This document shows, one piece after another, positions 22,321 through 34,268 of a stretch of 64,000 nt of DNA (positions are counted from its first letter, which is position 1; each line of letters begins with the position of its first letter). The translations under genes and the position numbers were made by a program. The notes under the pieces are model-generated. The model saw nothing but the letters and a program-made list of their open reading frames with translations, searched no databases and was not told where the DNA came from. Source of the stretch: Hydnum rufescens UP504 (lineage: Eukaryota > Basidiomycota > Agaricomycetes > Cantharellales > Hydnaceae); contig MU128909.1 of the NCBI GenBank assembly GCA_014904985.1, forward strand, positions 110,566-174,565, read 5' to 3'.

Positions 22321-25300
22321 TCATGCGGATACATCAACGTCCATTAAAGAGGCATCAGCTATCAGACCCATGTCCATCTCGCCCAGAACATAATCCACCA
22401 CATAACTGTCCTGAACCAGCTGATCCGCACGAGCCAGATGTCTCTCTGTGTAGGGCAACAGGCCATCCACAAGCTCCTTCAGACCAACCTTTGGTGGCTT
22501 TGGCCTGGAGACATCTCTCCCCCCACTATCGCCTGCATCGTCATCATCACCAGTAACAGCACCGGCACCAGCGCTGCCATCTAGTCCGAGAGATGGTGTT
22601 TCGAATGCCCCACGATGTCCACCGGCGTCCGCAGCTTCAAAATTGCATGAAGCACAGTCTGCGCAATGTCGCTCGTCCGCGCCGTCGTGTTCCAGTCGCG
22701 CACATGGGTCAGTAAGCGCGCGAGGTCGAGGGCTGCGAGGGTGCGGATGATCTCGTCCACCGAGGCACTGCCTGTTATGCTTGTGGCATCGCTCAGGGTC
22801 GTCGAGTCGGAAGAGGAGGCGTTGGCACGAAGTGTTCGAAAGAGGTTCAGCAGCCGTCCGGGCTGGTCCATTGACAGGGCAAGAAGGATCGCTGAGCGGT
22901 AGTCCCGCAGGGCGACAAAATTCTGGAAATCTTGCTCTCTGCAAGACGAACACCGTCAAATGGAACTCCTCGCATGGAATAATTGCGAGTATCCAACGCA
23001 CTTTAAGACCAGCTCGGCACGCGCGTTCTCCTTCTCGATTTGAAGCTCTTCAGTGCAGTCCGTCCAAAAGGTCACAACGGAATCTGCAGCGCCCGAGACG
23101 ATCGTTGTCTCATCGGCGCTAATTGCAAGAGCCCATATCTGCCAAAGCAAAGATCGCACTAAGATCCAGGGAACTGGATGTCTGAAGTTGGTGAACCTAC
23201 CTTGTCTTCATGATTATCCAAGCTAGCCACGCATTCCTCGTCGCGAATATTCCATAGCTTGACCAAGCCATCAGAGGCCGCACTGACCAACTGCATCCCG
23301 TGACTGATGAAGTCTACCCTCAGCACCGTGTTGGTGTGTCCCTCGAACGTCTAAAGCACCTCGCAGCTATCAAAGGCAGATTCTTCTCTATCCTAAACGA
23401 CGGTGTGCACTCACTTTCAAACAAGAGAAATTGTCAAGGCTCCAAAGTCTAACGGTCTTGTCTCCGCTTCCACTTGCCAAGTACCTCTCTGTTTTGCTAA
23501 ACTTGACGTCCCATACCCCCCGTTTGTGCCCTTTGCAAGTCCCCAAAAGTCGCAACTCGCCTCGTGCGGGTTTAGTGGAGGTGGATGGGACGTAATCGAT
23601 TTCATAGACATTGATGGTCTTGTCCTGAGAGGCTGTCGCCAGTAGCCGGTCGTTTGGTGCCACGTCGAGGGAATTGATATCTTTCTCATGCGCTTTGAGA
23701 GTCACCAAGCTCTTTAGCCGCAAAACTTCTGCTCCAGTAGAGCCGGAAATCGTCGTCTTGGAAGGCAGGACAGCAAGATCCCACATTTTGACCGTCCGGT
23801 CCTGGCTCCCCGTAAACATGAAGCGACCAGACGTGTCTTTCTGCGAGAGGGCGATTGCCCCTATACTCTCTGCATGGCCTTCCGCTATTGCTGCGCATCT
23901 CCACTCTACTTCTTCAATATTCTCGGTATCACTAGGGGCCGAATGATGAGGTATAGGGAGCCATATCCGTGCGGACTTGTCTTTGCTTCCACTCGCTAGC
24001 AATGTCCCGTCGGAGCCGACATCGAGGCAGAGCACCATATCTGAATGCGCTGAAAGAAGGCGAGCGTCCAAGGTGCGGGTATCGTAGACTTTTATGAGAG
24101 AGGAGTTCGTCGCTAGTGCCAAATGGGTGTCTCGTGGCGATGTGGTAGACGAGGAGAGAAGCCGGGCATCGATGATCTCGTCGTTGAAACCTATATGTTG
24201 GCGGATGAGCAGACCAGTGGAAACGGAATATGTAAGGATATTTTGGTCCGCGTGGAGCGATGATATCGAGGAAGTCGAAGCGGTATACCTAGATATATTT
24301 GGATATTTCAGTACACGCACGATACACCCGCATCGAGAAAAAAATACACGAACAGAACATCGATGATTTCGCGTGGCTCTTCAAGAACTTTCAATTGTTG
24401 GGAAACATCGACACCGTGCGTTGCCAATACTTTCCCTTCCCAGGCATCCCATATCCGAATGACCCCCTTCTCCCCACCAGTGTAAAATTTAACGCGGCCG
24501 GAAGAAATTGTCTCCCCGAGTGCAAGAAATCCCACAGCCTCGACTCTCTCCAAGACTGGGATAGTCTTAAACAGCGTGGGCGTTATGGTGGCAGACACTT
24601 TCCCTTCCCTTTCGCTTTGTGCGTAGTGTTGGACGAGGAAGACGGTGTACCAAGAAGATCCCAAATGAGGACCACAGAGTCCCTTCCTCCGCTTATCAGC
24701 CACCGGCCATCTGGTGATACATCGAGTCCCCGAGGAACTGAAACGTGTCCATCAAGGATAGCTTCAGCCTTGGCGCCAGCTGCACGGGAGGCGGTGGCTG
24801 TCAAGTCAAATATCCGAAGTCGATTGTCCGCAGAGGCGGTGATGAGTTGGAAAACGTCGCTTGGATTCGAGCGCGCGGCAGCAGTTTCACGAGGATAATT
24901 GAAAGCCAGTGCGCTAACAACGCCCCCATGTCCTTTGAACATGTGGGTCACATAGCCCCGTTGTAAATCCCACACTTTAACAACGCCATCCGCCGAGCCC
25001 GACGCCAACAAAGTAGATGAAGGATCTATCAGGCACACATGCACGGGTGCTTCGTGGCTCTTGGAGATGACCCTCGATGGATGGACCACAGAACGCGGCT
25101 CCAAGTTGGGTGAGGGGAGCTCATATATTCTCAGGGTAGATGAGGTGTAAAATACTGCCAAGTGTGTGGATGAAGGCGAGACTGCTAGCGACGTGATGGA
25201 TGTAGAATCCTATAGTCATAATCTTGAGCATTTTTATGATTTAATTAGTTATGCAGCCCACCCCTTTAAAACGGCATATTTCCACCCCAGAATATACGTC

Positions 25301-25497
25301 TGTGAGCAATACCTGCTCGCCGACGCACGTAAAAAGACGAGTTCCGTCGCGGGTGAATGCCACTGGCCCATTGGTGTGTAGAGGTGCAATAACACGGGCC
25401 TTTTTGAATCTAAGGTGTGGCTTCAGCCTAGGATGGACGACACTCAATATACTGAGGAGACTCACGCCGTCTTCAGACGTGCTTGGGGACTAGACAT
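22321..25497 (-). CDS. UTP13: U3 snoRNP-associated WD40 protein Utp13
   Basis: Subunit of the UTP-B complex in the nucleolar small-subunit processome, needed for 18S rRNA maturation. The start at 25497 (MSSPQARLKTA) is spliced to LKPHLRFKKARVIAPLHTN. WD40 repeats follow for about 700 residues, for example GSADGVVKVWDLQRGYVTHM, GGRDSVVLIWDL, GSKDKSARIWLP, GSQDRTVKMWDL, ATASQDKTINVYEID and GSGDKTVRLWSLD, enough for two propellers. The C-terminal Utp13 domain is clear: RDYRSAILLALSMDQPGRLL, LARLLTHVRDWNTTARTSDI, and GLKELVDGLLPYTERHLARA followed by QDSYVVDYVLGEMD. The tail ends DVDVSA. A Gly/Asp-rich stretch around 22520-22620 is either a loop or an unspliced intron. It is convergent with the BCS1-like gene and divergent from the CUE gene. 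Confidence 0.9.
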
Positions 25498-25617
25498 CCT
25501 TTTCGTCCTTGCGTACTGTCTTCAATTCAATACCATTTTCTTGGCCATTTGTCATCCGGATCCCCAATTCAACGTTATAATCGCCTTCACGACTCCGGGC
25601 TCTCGAGCGCAATAGTG
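25498..25617. promoter_or_regulatory. Bidirectional promoter UTP13/CUE gene
   Basis: Only 120 bp separate the two start codons. No TATA box visible. Confidence 0.5.
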
Positions 25618-26897
25618 ATGGCTACGCAATCCATTGACCATACTTTTTCTTCTACAAGCATGGAACAACTTATTGCCGATCATTTCTCTGGGTCTCCTCC
25701 TTCGCCCAATGTTACTGCGCCCCAGCCATCCGAGACGACGCAGTCTCCGGGTGACAGTGTTCCCTCGTCCCTTGGGGCACAAGAAATGCATCCTGGAGAG
25801 AACACCATCGCTCCTACGCCTCCTATTGAACAAGCGGCTATACCTGATCCGCGCATCGTCCCCTTGTTGGCTATTTTTCCCACTTTCGACCATGCCATTC
25901 TTGCCGATGTTCTTGATTCATGTAATGGGAATGAGGAGAAAGCGGTTGATATCCTGCTTGGTATGACTGATCCAGACCATATTCCTCAAACAAACGTTCA
26001 AGATATCGTGAGTTCTTTGCGCCAGTGCGAACAACTGGGCTGACTCACACAGTGCCTGTTCGGGTCTAGTCTCAAACCGAGCGCGATGAACTTCTGGCAC
26101 ACCGATTGATGATTGAAGAGCAGGAATCGAATTCATCTCGTCCCCATACGCAACCCAACAATTTGCCCTATGTCCCTCGCACACGCGTGCCACGGAAATC
26201 TCGGGGGCATCCAGCACCCTCTGATCCCACCGTTCAAGATAACTTCAAAGATTCCAGGAAACAAAATGCCAAGTCTGGTCCGAATTCGACTCCAGGTGGA
26301 GGTGGAAGTGATTTCCAAGATCAGTTCAACAAGATTGCAGACAGTGCGGCAATTTCAATGTCCTGAATTATATTCCTACGAATTCACAACGCCTTCGTAG
26401 CTGGGAGGAAGACTTTCAATAATATCTTCTCCAAAGTCAAGGCTAAGATAGCAGAGTCGTCGAGGTATGGCGTTCAATACCATTATACGGTTCTGGCTCA
26501 ATTATTATGATAGCTCGAATCAGCAACCGCAAGCCTCACAGTATGATGTCGCAGGCCCCGAGTCTACTTACGAACGCAGTGGAGAGGGTAATGGCTATGA
26601 CGTAACCCCTAAGATGCCCCACAATAGCTCCCCGCCTGCCGCAGCCAATGTGGATCGCTGTAAGTAGATCAATGCTTGCATAAAGTGCCAGCCCTGATTC
26701 CGCCATGGTCTCCATCAGCTAAATTAGGTCTCCTGCCCAAGAGGCCTGTCTCGCTGGGAAGTAGCCCCCCTCCCTCTGAAGCTGCCCACGCAAGGAATGT
26801 AGATGACGATCGTGCGTTTCAATTGTTCTGACCTCCTAATCATATCTGATGTGCTCGGCCAGTCTATGTGGACAATCCTTTCGAGCACCATCAGTAA
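25618..26897 (+). CDS. CUE-domain ubiquitin-binding protein
   Basis: Likely ubiquitin adaptor of the yeast Cue5/Don1 kind. The N-terminal 80 residues are Ser/Pro-rich. The CUE domain spans about residues 85-122 (RIVPLLAIFPTFDHAILADV, then LDSCNGNEEKAVDILLGM), with the conserved Phe-Pro of the first helix and the Leu-Leu of the third; the usual Met-Phe-Pro is Ile-Phe-Pro here. It is followed by ERDELLAHRLMIEEQE, a segment typical for Cue5-like proteins, then by basic Pro-rich linker. The last exons give SLGSSPPPSEAAH and a short C-terminus LYVDNPFEHHQ with TAA at 26895-26897. That end needs an intron of about 51 bp from about 26813 to 26862; the tail resembles other basidiomycete CUE proteins from memory. 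Four or more introns. Confidence 0.82.
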
Positions 26898-27195
26898 CCT
26901 CATTACTCATCCCTGCCCTGCTATTTCGAGTCAATCTGCCCGGCGTAACAACGCATGCCTCTTGTGTATTTGTTATTCTACTGACGAACGCAGGCTCTTG
27001 CAATTGCAGGAGTTTGCACTTGCTTTTGTGTATGATTCATTAGACCTTGATCTCGTGAAGTGTCCGGGCACATGTGCTTGTGGCATTATATCTACTCCCT
27101 AATAGTACTTTGTTATCGTTATCATTAGCGATCCCAGAATATGGGTTGAGCCCATGAGGGCAATAATAAATCGTTGCAGGTTAAGTACTACTACC
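26898..27195. other. Convergent intergenic region CUE/VMA16
   Basis: 298 bp, no coding signal beyond a chance plus-strand frame. Holds both 3' ends. Confidence 0.4.
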
Positions 27196-28264
27196 CTAAC
27201 GCGACAATTCTGATTGCACGAACGATAGAACCGATGCATCATCCGGAGAGAATGTCGCGGCCTTTCCAACCTGATGGTGACCGAAGTCAAGCAATGGACG
27301 GCATTTCGATGACCATGGAGAGGACGCACCATAAGCAACCCAACTGTAAAAAATTAAGAGATTAAGGACAAGTTAAGCGTATATAGGCTAATGGTCTGAC
27401 GTACCTATCAACCCAAACAATCCCATAATCGAACCAAACACTTCTACGATCAATATACGTACGAAGAGACTTGGATCCGCCGCGTCAGCAAGGGCGGCAT
27501 TGGACCCTGTGACACCAACTGAGATTCCACAAAGGAGATTACATATCCCGACGGTAAGGCCACCCCAAAACAGTGCGAAACCTGATCGATGTACATCGGT
27601 TACAGAGGGGATGTGATGGACGCCCATTTAATGGAACAGAAACGGACCTGTGTAGTAATTGCTGCGTGTGTAGATCTCTTCTGCCCGGACGGGTTCCGCC
27701 TTTTGTACAAACACGATGGCCATGATCTATGCCAGCCAATTATGAACGTAAATAAGGAGGCGGCCTAAACCGAAGAATGACTACATACGACACCGTATAT
27801 CGCAACGACTTCGCAGAAGATGATACTGCATGTTACACGGAATTAGCTCTATATGATAGATAAAGCGCCTCTGGGCAAACCTGATAAGGTTCTTTGTGGA
27901 TATTCGTGGTGCCCGCACGCCTCCGCCAAGAATAGATGAGCCTGTCACAAAGATTCCCCTGGAGAGTCCCCCAGTAAGCCGTCATAATAACAGAGCGTCG
28001 AAACGGCTATCAGTGGAGTACCAGCCGGCCCCCAATACACTCAGTCCAATACATAGGCCAATTCCAACCATTGCCCACGCATAGGGACTCGTTTCTTCCA
28101 GAAAACGCCCAAAGTTGAAAGCCTCTCCAGATCCTGGCAGCAAAAACAGAGCGTTGAATTCACGCGCCCGAACTGCCCACTGTTTACGAACCAGTAAAGA
28201 GGAGGTAGAGGCCAATTATTACAAAGACCGAAAGAGGGATGTAAAGGCCGGAATAGTACGCCAT
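27196..28264 (-). CDS. VMA16: V-type H+-ATPase proteolipid subunit c''
   Basis: Ring subunit of the V0 rotor that carries protons across vacuolar and endosomal membranes. Six exons join cleanly: [20 protein letters not shown] (first membrane helix), [59 protein letters not shown], the helix carrying the proton-binding acid ([13 protein letters not shown], in which the Glu is the conserved one), and [31 protein letters not shown]. The end reads [20 protein letters not shown] and on to ..SELSR, TAG 27196-27198, after a last intron (gtgcgt..accatcag). The five or so membrane segments and the extra N-terminal helix identify c'' rather than c or c'. About 210 residues, normal. Confidence 0.93.
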
Positions 28265-28470
28265 CGTCGTTCACAAGGCACCCAGAGTATGTTGGCCTTG
28301 AACCCGAAATGTAGCGAACGGAACTTGCCGGACCTAACTGCGCCACACCCTGCCACACCTCGCACAGGGATTGCAATCTTGCAGCCTGGGTACTAGGAGT
28401 CTTGTCAACGTATCCAAAAAAATTAATTAGAGGGGGACCGCTAAGTGACGAAACAACAAGAGAATTGTAT

Positions 28471-31400
28471 CTAACGTCCAACTATCCCACGAACCCAGCT
28501 GGAGAATTGTTCTCTAACTTCTGCCGTCCATATCCACGTTCCTTCTAGGATCGAGTGCAACGACCCGCGGTAATCATCCCACGTCTCTAGATCCGCTGCA
28601 CTGCGTTCACTTCCTAGCGAGGAAGTAAACCGCAGGATGTCCTTCACGGTTAACAAACCGCGAAGTTTTCCATATTGCTCGACTAGAATGATTCGTGGTC
28701 TGACGAGATGGAATAGTTTTCCTCAATATGACGAAATGATTTCGCGCATATGTGGACCCACCCCATCCTTTTGAAGAGCTGTATCACAATTTCCAGGGGT
28801 AACTGAGGTGCAACGGTGATTGGTGTCTAGGAATGCTCTGGTCTGCCTTCGTAACGAACGAAATACAGAAGACTTGACCTACCTGGTTCACATGAGACTC
28901 AAATGAAATAGTTCCCATCGACGGATGATCAAGCATCTCCCTATCGCCATCGTTCACTCCCACGAGAGAATCGTCTGCACGTTGCGATATACTGAGCCAG
29001 CCCCCGTCTGATACATGAGTCGCGGATTGGGGCGTGGGAGGAGAGCTTCCATTACTATGGAAAGTGCATAGCGTATGAGGATCTAATGGTCCTCTTCTTC
29101 GAATTTGTTCTGCAATACAGTAGCGTAGATAGGCATTGGAAGAGGCTGCAATTGAACGTGCAGAATCACTGACCAAGGACACCCAGGATTTCTGACCGGC
29201 CAATGTAACCCATGAGCAAATTCTTTCCATCAACCGATATGACAGGAAAGCCTTGAACGTCCGTCTCGTCAAGTTTCCTCTCTGAAAGTCCGTAAAGAAT
29301 TAAGCACGCACTTCAAGCGCACAGGGGCAAGGAACGTACCGACATCCCGTAGAGTCATATTCTTCGCATCCACGGTGATGAGTTCCTTTCGCATAACGCG
29401 AGACACTATTGAAATGGGCGTGTCAATTCTGATGTCACTACAGGTAAACATTTATTGTACCAGATATGTTATAGACCCGATCGTCAGCATGCAAGAATGG
29501 ATATCCATTGAACCGAATCATCTCATCGGCTATCCCGTCCTTGCCTAAGTAATCTCCAACAAACTTAGTCACTAGCAAGACGATCTATTCGAGTTGAGTC
29601 ACATGATAGGGGATGCCATATCAGGGTATGCGCCATACTCACCATGGTTGGTAATATATAAGTAAGCGCTCCCGTTAGTTCGAACATGATAACGACGACT
29701 GTCAAAGTCATCCGCATAACGCCTCTGCAAAAAAAGCCCCACGCATAAATGCGTGTAAAGATTCTGTTTCCCAAGTCGAAGAAACATACCCTAGTGCTGC
29801 AGCGGCACCTAAAAAAGCATATGTGCCGGGAGTAATGCAAGGGACGTCGGGTTTGCACACCGCAAACATTCCGGCCGTCGGGTACGCTCTTTGACGTCAC
29901 GGCACATCAGTGTCCAAACAATCTTGGCGAAACTAAAGTGCACCGAACCTATATAGTGCTTTGACAATGATGCCGAGCATACGGCCAAACGTAGCCCCAA
30001 CGGCCATAGACGGCACAAAGATGCCCGCGGGAACCTTGGTACCATATGAAATGATAATGAACCCCGTGCGGAAAATTGTGGCCAACAAAAGTGAGTTGGA
30101 CATCCTCCATTGCGCCCAGGTCCTGAAAACGATCCACGAATATGTTCAGTGAAAGTGAATATTAAAGGACTTAGGCACACCGCGCACTGGCACAGATTGT
30201 CATAATCACCCCCTCCCTCACATTCGCGAAACAGTATCGCCAGGCTCTCTGTCATATCGATACGTAGAAATTTATTGAAGTAGCTGAACACGGCAGTTAG
30301 AGTGGCCAATGTAACCGCTTCTGTGATGGGGTATGACTTGAGGTGCCGTCTGCGGAACGCTGCAGCCTGTAGATTAAATTTCACCACAAACGCGCCATAC
30401 AGACCCTGGCGGAATAGTAGCACACACTCCATGAGCATACACAGTCATGAATCGGGAAGCCGATCAGCAGGGCACTCACACCGAAAACCCAAGTATCACA
30501 AAAAAGAAAATCTCAAAAAAATGCCAATCTCTGTCGTATGTAACCTGGAATAATACAAGCTTCCCAGTTCGGAAGGGATTCATACCCTGGAAAAATGATA
30601 CAGAAGACAATTCGTTAGCATCCAGTAGCCACGCGCATATCCAGAAATGTGATAGGCAAGGAACCAAGCTGGCTTACAGAGAGCGTGACAGTGGCCACGA
30701 GAGCACAGAAAAAACTCCTCCACATAGTCTTTATGCTGAAAGTCTGACTCATTTCCTTCGAAAAAAAAAATTGGAAGTTCATGAATGTCTTTCGAATCCA
30801 CAAGTGTTTGGACGTACTTCGATTGAGAATAAGACGCCCCTATAGGAGACCCAAATGCGACTGCTACACCCGCTGCACTCGCAGCCGTCAGAATCTCTTT
30901 CATCTTGCCTAAGAATGGAATTTAGATCCATGTCAGATCAAGGAGATGCCGGGTCGCTCTGCTATCAAAGTTGCAGACCTTGACTTGGAGAAAATCGCAC
31001 GAATATGCTTGTTATGACGAAGCCTATACAGCATGCGACGTGCACTGAGGGACCTTCCTTTCCAACATTGAGGCCCGAAGCGATGATAAGAGGCTATTGG
31101 AAGTGGGCGTTCATAAAGTGAAAAGGATACCGAAGTCATTACGGTAGAATGTAGCGCGCACCAGAGTGAGACTTTTGATTATGAGAGTCCAACCACCAAG
31201 GTATCCTTTCATAATAAAACCAGCTAGGATGCATTTTATTTCCGAGATGCCAGAACCAGCAGCATAACGCGCAAAATTGTGCACAAGATGCGCAGAAAGC
31301 CAAGAGAGCAAACACTGTTTGCATCGCGGTTGGTAAATTAGAAGCTAAGGCATATAAAATGGATTCCATCTGACTTACAGCCATAATCACATACATGAAC

Positions 31401-32024
31401 CAATTTGCTGCTGTGAACTGGCTCCAAGGAATCCATGCAGCACATGCACCTTCCGTATCCTTGTCTATCTTCTCTATTTCCCAACAGCAGAACTCCTGGT
31501 TTAGCCACCAGCCTTCGGAGCAGTATCCACGCCTAAGGTCAGAAAGCCATTCCGTCAGGATCGATATTAAGGCAGCATTAACACCTATACAGGCGCCTAG
31601 ACCATCATATGAAGATTATGTTTGACATACACACGAGAAACTTCACACCAACGTACCGACGAGGGAAACGATAAACCAGCTTTGACCAGCTGCACCAATC
31701 CGACGTAACTGAGCCCAACCCCAGCGCAGGTTGATAGTTCCATTTGCATCACGAAGGATTCTTTCTATTTCGTCCTGCCGTCTCAGCCTATTATTGCGCT
31801 CCAGAATTGAGTCGTGAATCCAATCTGTTCTTCTTGACTTAAGACCATGGTTCGATCACGCGATAAATCAAGTCCGCACCAATGGTCGTGAAGTCTTCAT
31901 ATCGACTGGAAAAAAATTAACTGTGGTACAATGAGCATATGACGCACGATTATGCGCACGTTATGATCTCTTCCGCATCATCGTCCGGGCCCTGGTAGCC
32001 CGCTTGCCCAGAAGGAGGCTCCAT
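28471..32024 (-). CDS. GEF1: CLC chloride channel/exchanger (Gef1-like), with two apparent frame lesions
   Basis: Voltage-gated chloride transporter of Golgi, endosome or vacuole, where it supplies counter-charge for the V-ATPase. I start at ATG 32024 ([20 protein letters not shown]), spliced to [19 protein letters not shown]. Family blocks: [20 protein letters not shown]; the selectivity segment [15 protein letters not shown] with gating Glu; [46 protein letters not shown]. Two CBS domains follow ([40 protein letters not shown]). It ends ..RGIVGR with TAG at 28471-28473. About 12 introns. Two conserved places need one more base to stay in frame: the PIGGVLFSIE segment at about 30830-30840 and the ILGVFGG segment at about 30485-30495, both in G runs. 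These are assembly errors or a damaged gene. Confidence 0.9.
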
Positions 32025-32084
32025 GCATCGGTAGCGTCCAAACACGCCGGCAACACCCGGAATATTCCCCAGGGTGAGCATTTG

Positions 32085-33078
32085 ATGCGCTATCATGCCC
32101 AGAGGCAACATGTCGTCTATTCGGTGGGAGCCCACTATCCGGCCTTGTTGATCAAGACATGTAGCCTGACCATTTCTGGCGAATTTCCTATCACAGCTCG
32201 ACGCTCTGCTCTATGAGCTCTTCCTGTATTCCTATTTGGTTGACCCCTCCATGTTGCGACTCATCTTTCGGGCTCTCGCCCAATCACAATTCTCCAGACC
32301 AAGAGATATGGACCGCAGTCTGCGCTTCTTCTTCTTGTTTGCATGTTTCCTCAATATCGGACCTATACTACGACATGTCTTCTTTCCTGGAATCTACGAA
32401 CCTCGCGGGCTCCTGCTCGATTTTGTTGGGCGAGGTAAGCGTCCATCCCTCCTTTCTGAATGTTCGGATGGTATTTCTCATTCGAATCGAACAGCAACCC
32501 CGGTCACGCGCCTTCAAGTCATCTTCATCGACGTGGCCATATTTCTCTTGCAGGTCATCATGCTTGTCATAGCATTCGAGATAGGCCACGCAGATCCTGA
32601 CGGACCAGACGCGCTAGCCTATGTATCATCCAATGCGGAGCCCATTTCTTCACCTTCATCAGCTGATGGTGCGCACTGTGGCCAGTCCTCCCAGCAGGAC
32701 TGTAATTTTATGTTCACAGAATTAATAGCGCCAGAAAAGTATGACTATCAAACACCGATCCTCCATCTTCGTCTGCGTCCCACTATCAAGCGAATCCTAA
32801 ATCCACCGCCAGCACCTCGGGATGGGGACCTCCCTATGCCAAACACATCCTCATTACCATCACGCTCTCGCACTCGCAGTTCACAATCTACCCGGAATCC
32901 AGATCTTAGTGGAATGGGCGAATCAACCATAGGCCGCATTTGGAGCACAGTGCAGAGGAACGTGGGCGAAATGCAAGCCACACACTCAAATTCAAACACA
33001 CAGCCTACTGCAGGAGACGGTACGACTGGGAGAACAACAGAGGGTAGAGTTCCGGGTTCTATGCCTCCGGCTGGGTGA
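32085..33078 (+). CDS. DUF1746 membrane protein (possible Dsc4-like)
   Basis: Fungal family with a conserved hydrophobic N-terminal domain; in fission yeast a DUF1746-type protein is, as I recall, part of the Golgi Dsc E3 ligase complex, but that link is from memory. I place the start at ATG 32085 (MRYHAQRQHVVYS), donor at 32124 and acceptor ending 32196, giving LDALLYELFLYSYLVDPSML. That junction restores the usual Dxx-Leu-Leu-Tyr-Glu-Leu pattern. Membrane segments: SLRFFFLFACFLNIGPILRH and LQVIFIDVAIFLLQVIMLVI. An intron near 32434-32501 separates DFVGR from TPVTRL. The C-terminal 150 residues are Ser/Pro/Arg-rich and probably disordered. The 5' part lies on the opposite strand of sequence that could be read as extra CLC N-terminus. 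Confidence 0.72.
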
Positions 33079-33138
33079 CCTCTAATAGCACGGGTGGTTT
33101 CCAAGCGGATTGACGTTATTCATGTAGCCTCTATATCA

Positions 33139-33482
33139 TCATTTCATATTCACCACTTGCGCTGCATCTATACAACCACTCGCGTCACTGACTGCATCAG
33201 GGGACTGAAGGAAAAGGAGTGTGTGAATCTCACCACTTCCTGAACACACTCTTTGAATGCCAGAAATTCTTTCTCGCACATACCTCTCCTCGCATCCTGA
33301 TAGGAAGCTAGGATACACGCTCCGTACGCCCTCGACTGGCGCCAATGACCAATCAGCCACATGAAACGCGCGCCATCGTACAATCTTGATCTCACCTGCA
33401 CTGAACACTTGCCTGCAGCACTAGCGAGACGTTTCAGCGGCTGGGTGTCGACCGCTCTGGCCAGTCGCACACTTGGCTGCAT
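33139..33482 (-). CDS. Twin CX9C mitochondrial protein (NDUFAF8-like)
   Basis: Small protein of the mitochondrial intermembrane-space disulfide class. Exon 1 (33482-33396) encodes a basic leader (MQPSVRLARAVDTQPLKRLA) ending AGKCSVQ. A 60-bp intron (33336-33395) follows. Exon 2 begins SRAYGACILASYQDA and goes on to GMCEKEFLAFKECVQ. Only after removing the intron do the first two Cys fall exactly nine residues apart (C-SVQSRAYGA-C), and the second pair is also CX9C (C-EKEFLAFKE-C). This arrangement, with the AxYGxC and CxxEFxAxxxC words, matches complex I assembly factor NDUFAF8. The 3' end is uncertain: an intron after CVQEV seems likely, and the stop may be at 33139. Confidence 0.72.
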
Positions 33483-33586
33483 CGATTTATTTTGCCAACT
33501 TGAAATCGGAGCTTGCCAGGATCACGTGACACACTTTTTCCCAGAACTTATGATGAAGAGATAGGGATGATTCCAACCCTTCGTCT

Positions 33587-34073
33587 TTAGCTACAAGACC
33601 TCCCGATGGGGCAAACATCTGTTCCCATTGTCCTCGGTTGCCCTTTTCGATAGCAGTTGTCGATCAAAAGTACAGTAGCGGTGGCCAGGTCCGAGGCTTT
33701 GATTGATTGAACAATAAAACGCGACTCGTTATGCACGGTCCATTCGACTGAATCGGCATAGCCTTCGAGGAGCACGCAATCACGGCTTATCCCTCCCAGG
33801 ATTCATGATAATGACCTTAGATACGTATATACTTTGTCATATAACACACCGTAGTCAGATTCGTTGCATTCTTTTTCATTTGAAGCCCCCTTGACTTCAA
33901 AAGCAGATCTCTTCAAAGAACCCCTATCTCCCAAGGAGATCCGTAATGGGGAAGTCGGTAGCAGAATACTTAGGGTCCTAGAGGGGGCCTCACGCGCGGG
34001 GACTATCTCAGGATGAATTGAAACGCAGTCGTACCAAACCTTGAAGATATCGCTCTCCACAAATAATCCCAGA
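33587..34073 (-). CDS. Unidentified small gene, possible two exons
   Basis: Two open stretches look coding by composition: 34073-33803 (LFVESDIFKVWYDCVSIHPE and on) and 33800-33587 (ILGGISRDCVLLEGYADSVE, then SRFIVQSIKASDLATATVLL). They are in different frames and would need an intron around 33800-33835. No ATG starts the first one; an upstream exon between 34073 and 34230 (FAFRLLDVHECLQLLVDTM) may exist. I recognise no family. Placed between the CX9C gene and PRA1, same strand. It could be one real short gene or 3' UTR sequence of PRA1. Confidence 0.3.
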
Positions 34074-34268
34074 TCTGATCTAGTCGTGGTGATAACATAA
34101 CAACTGTCCTTGGAAGAATAGATTTTTAAAAGATGTCCATGGTATCAACGAGTAGTTGAAGGCACTCGTGAACATCGAGAAGTCGAAATGCGAATGCCTG
34201 ATTCCCCGGGATACCCTCAAACAGGCAACATCAAAAGACACAAGATAGGTACGAAGGGGCCAAGGTGC

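Noticed and set aside
22520..22620. Frame change in the UTP13 C-terminus as a real frameshift
   Set aside because: The stretch is Gly/Asp-rich and has several GT and AG choices, so an intron explains the change of frame without a lesion.
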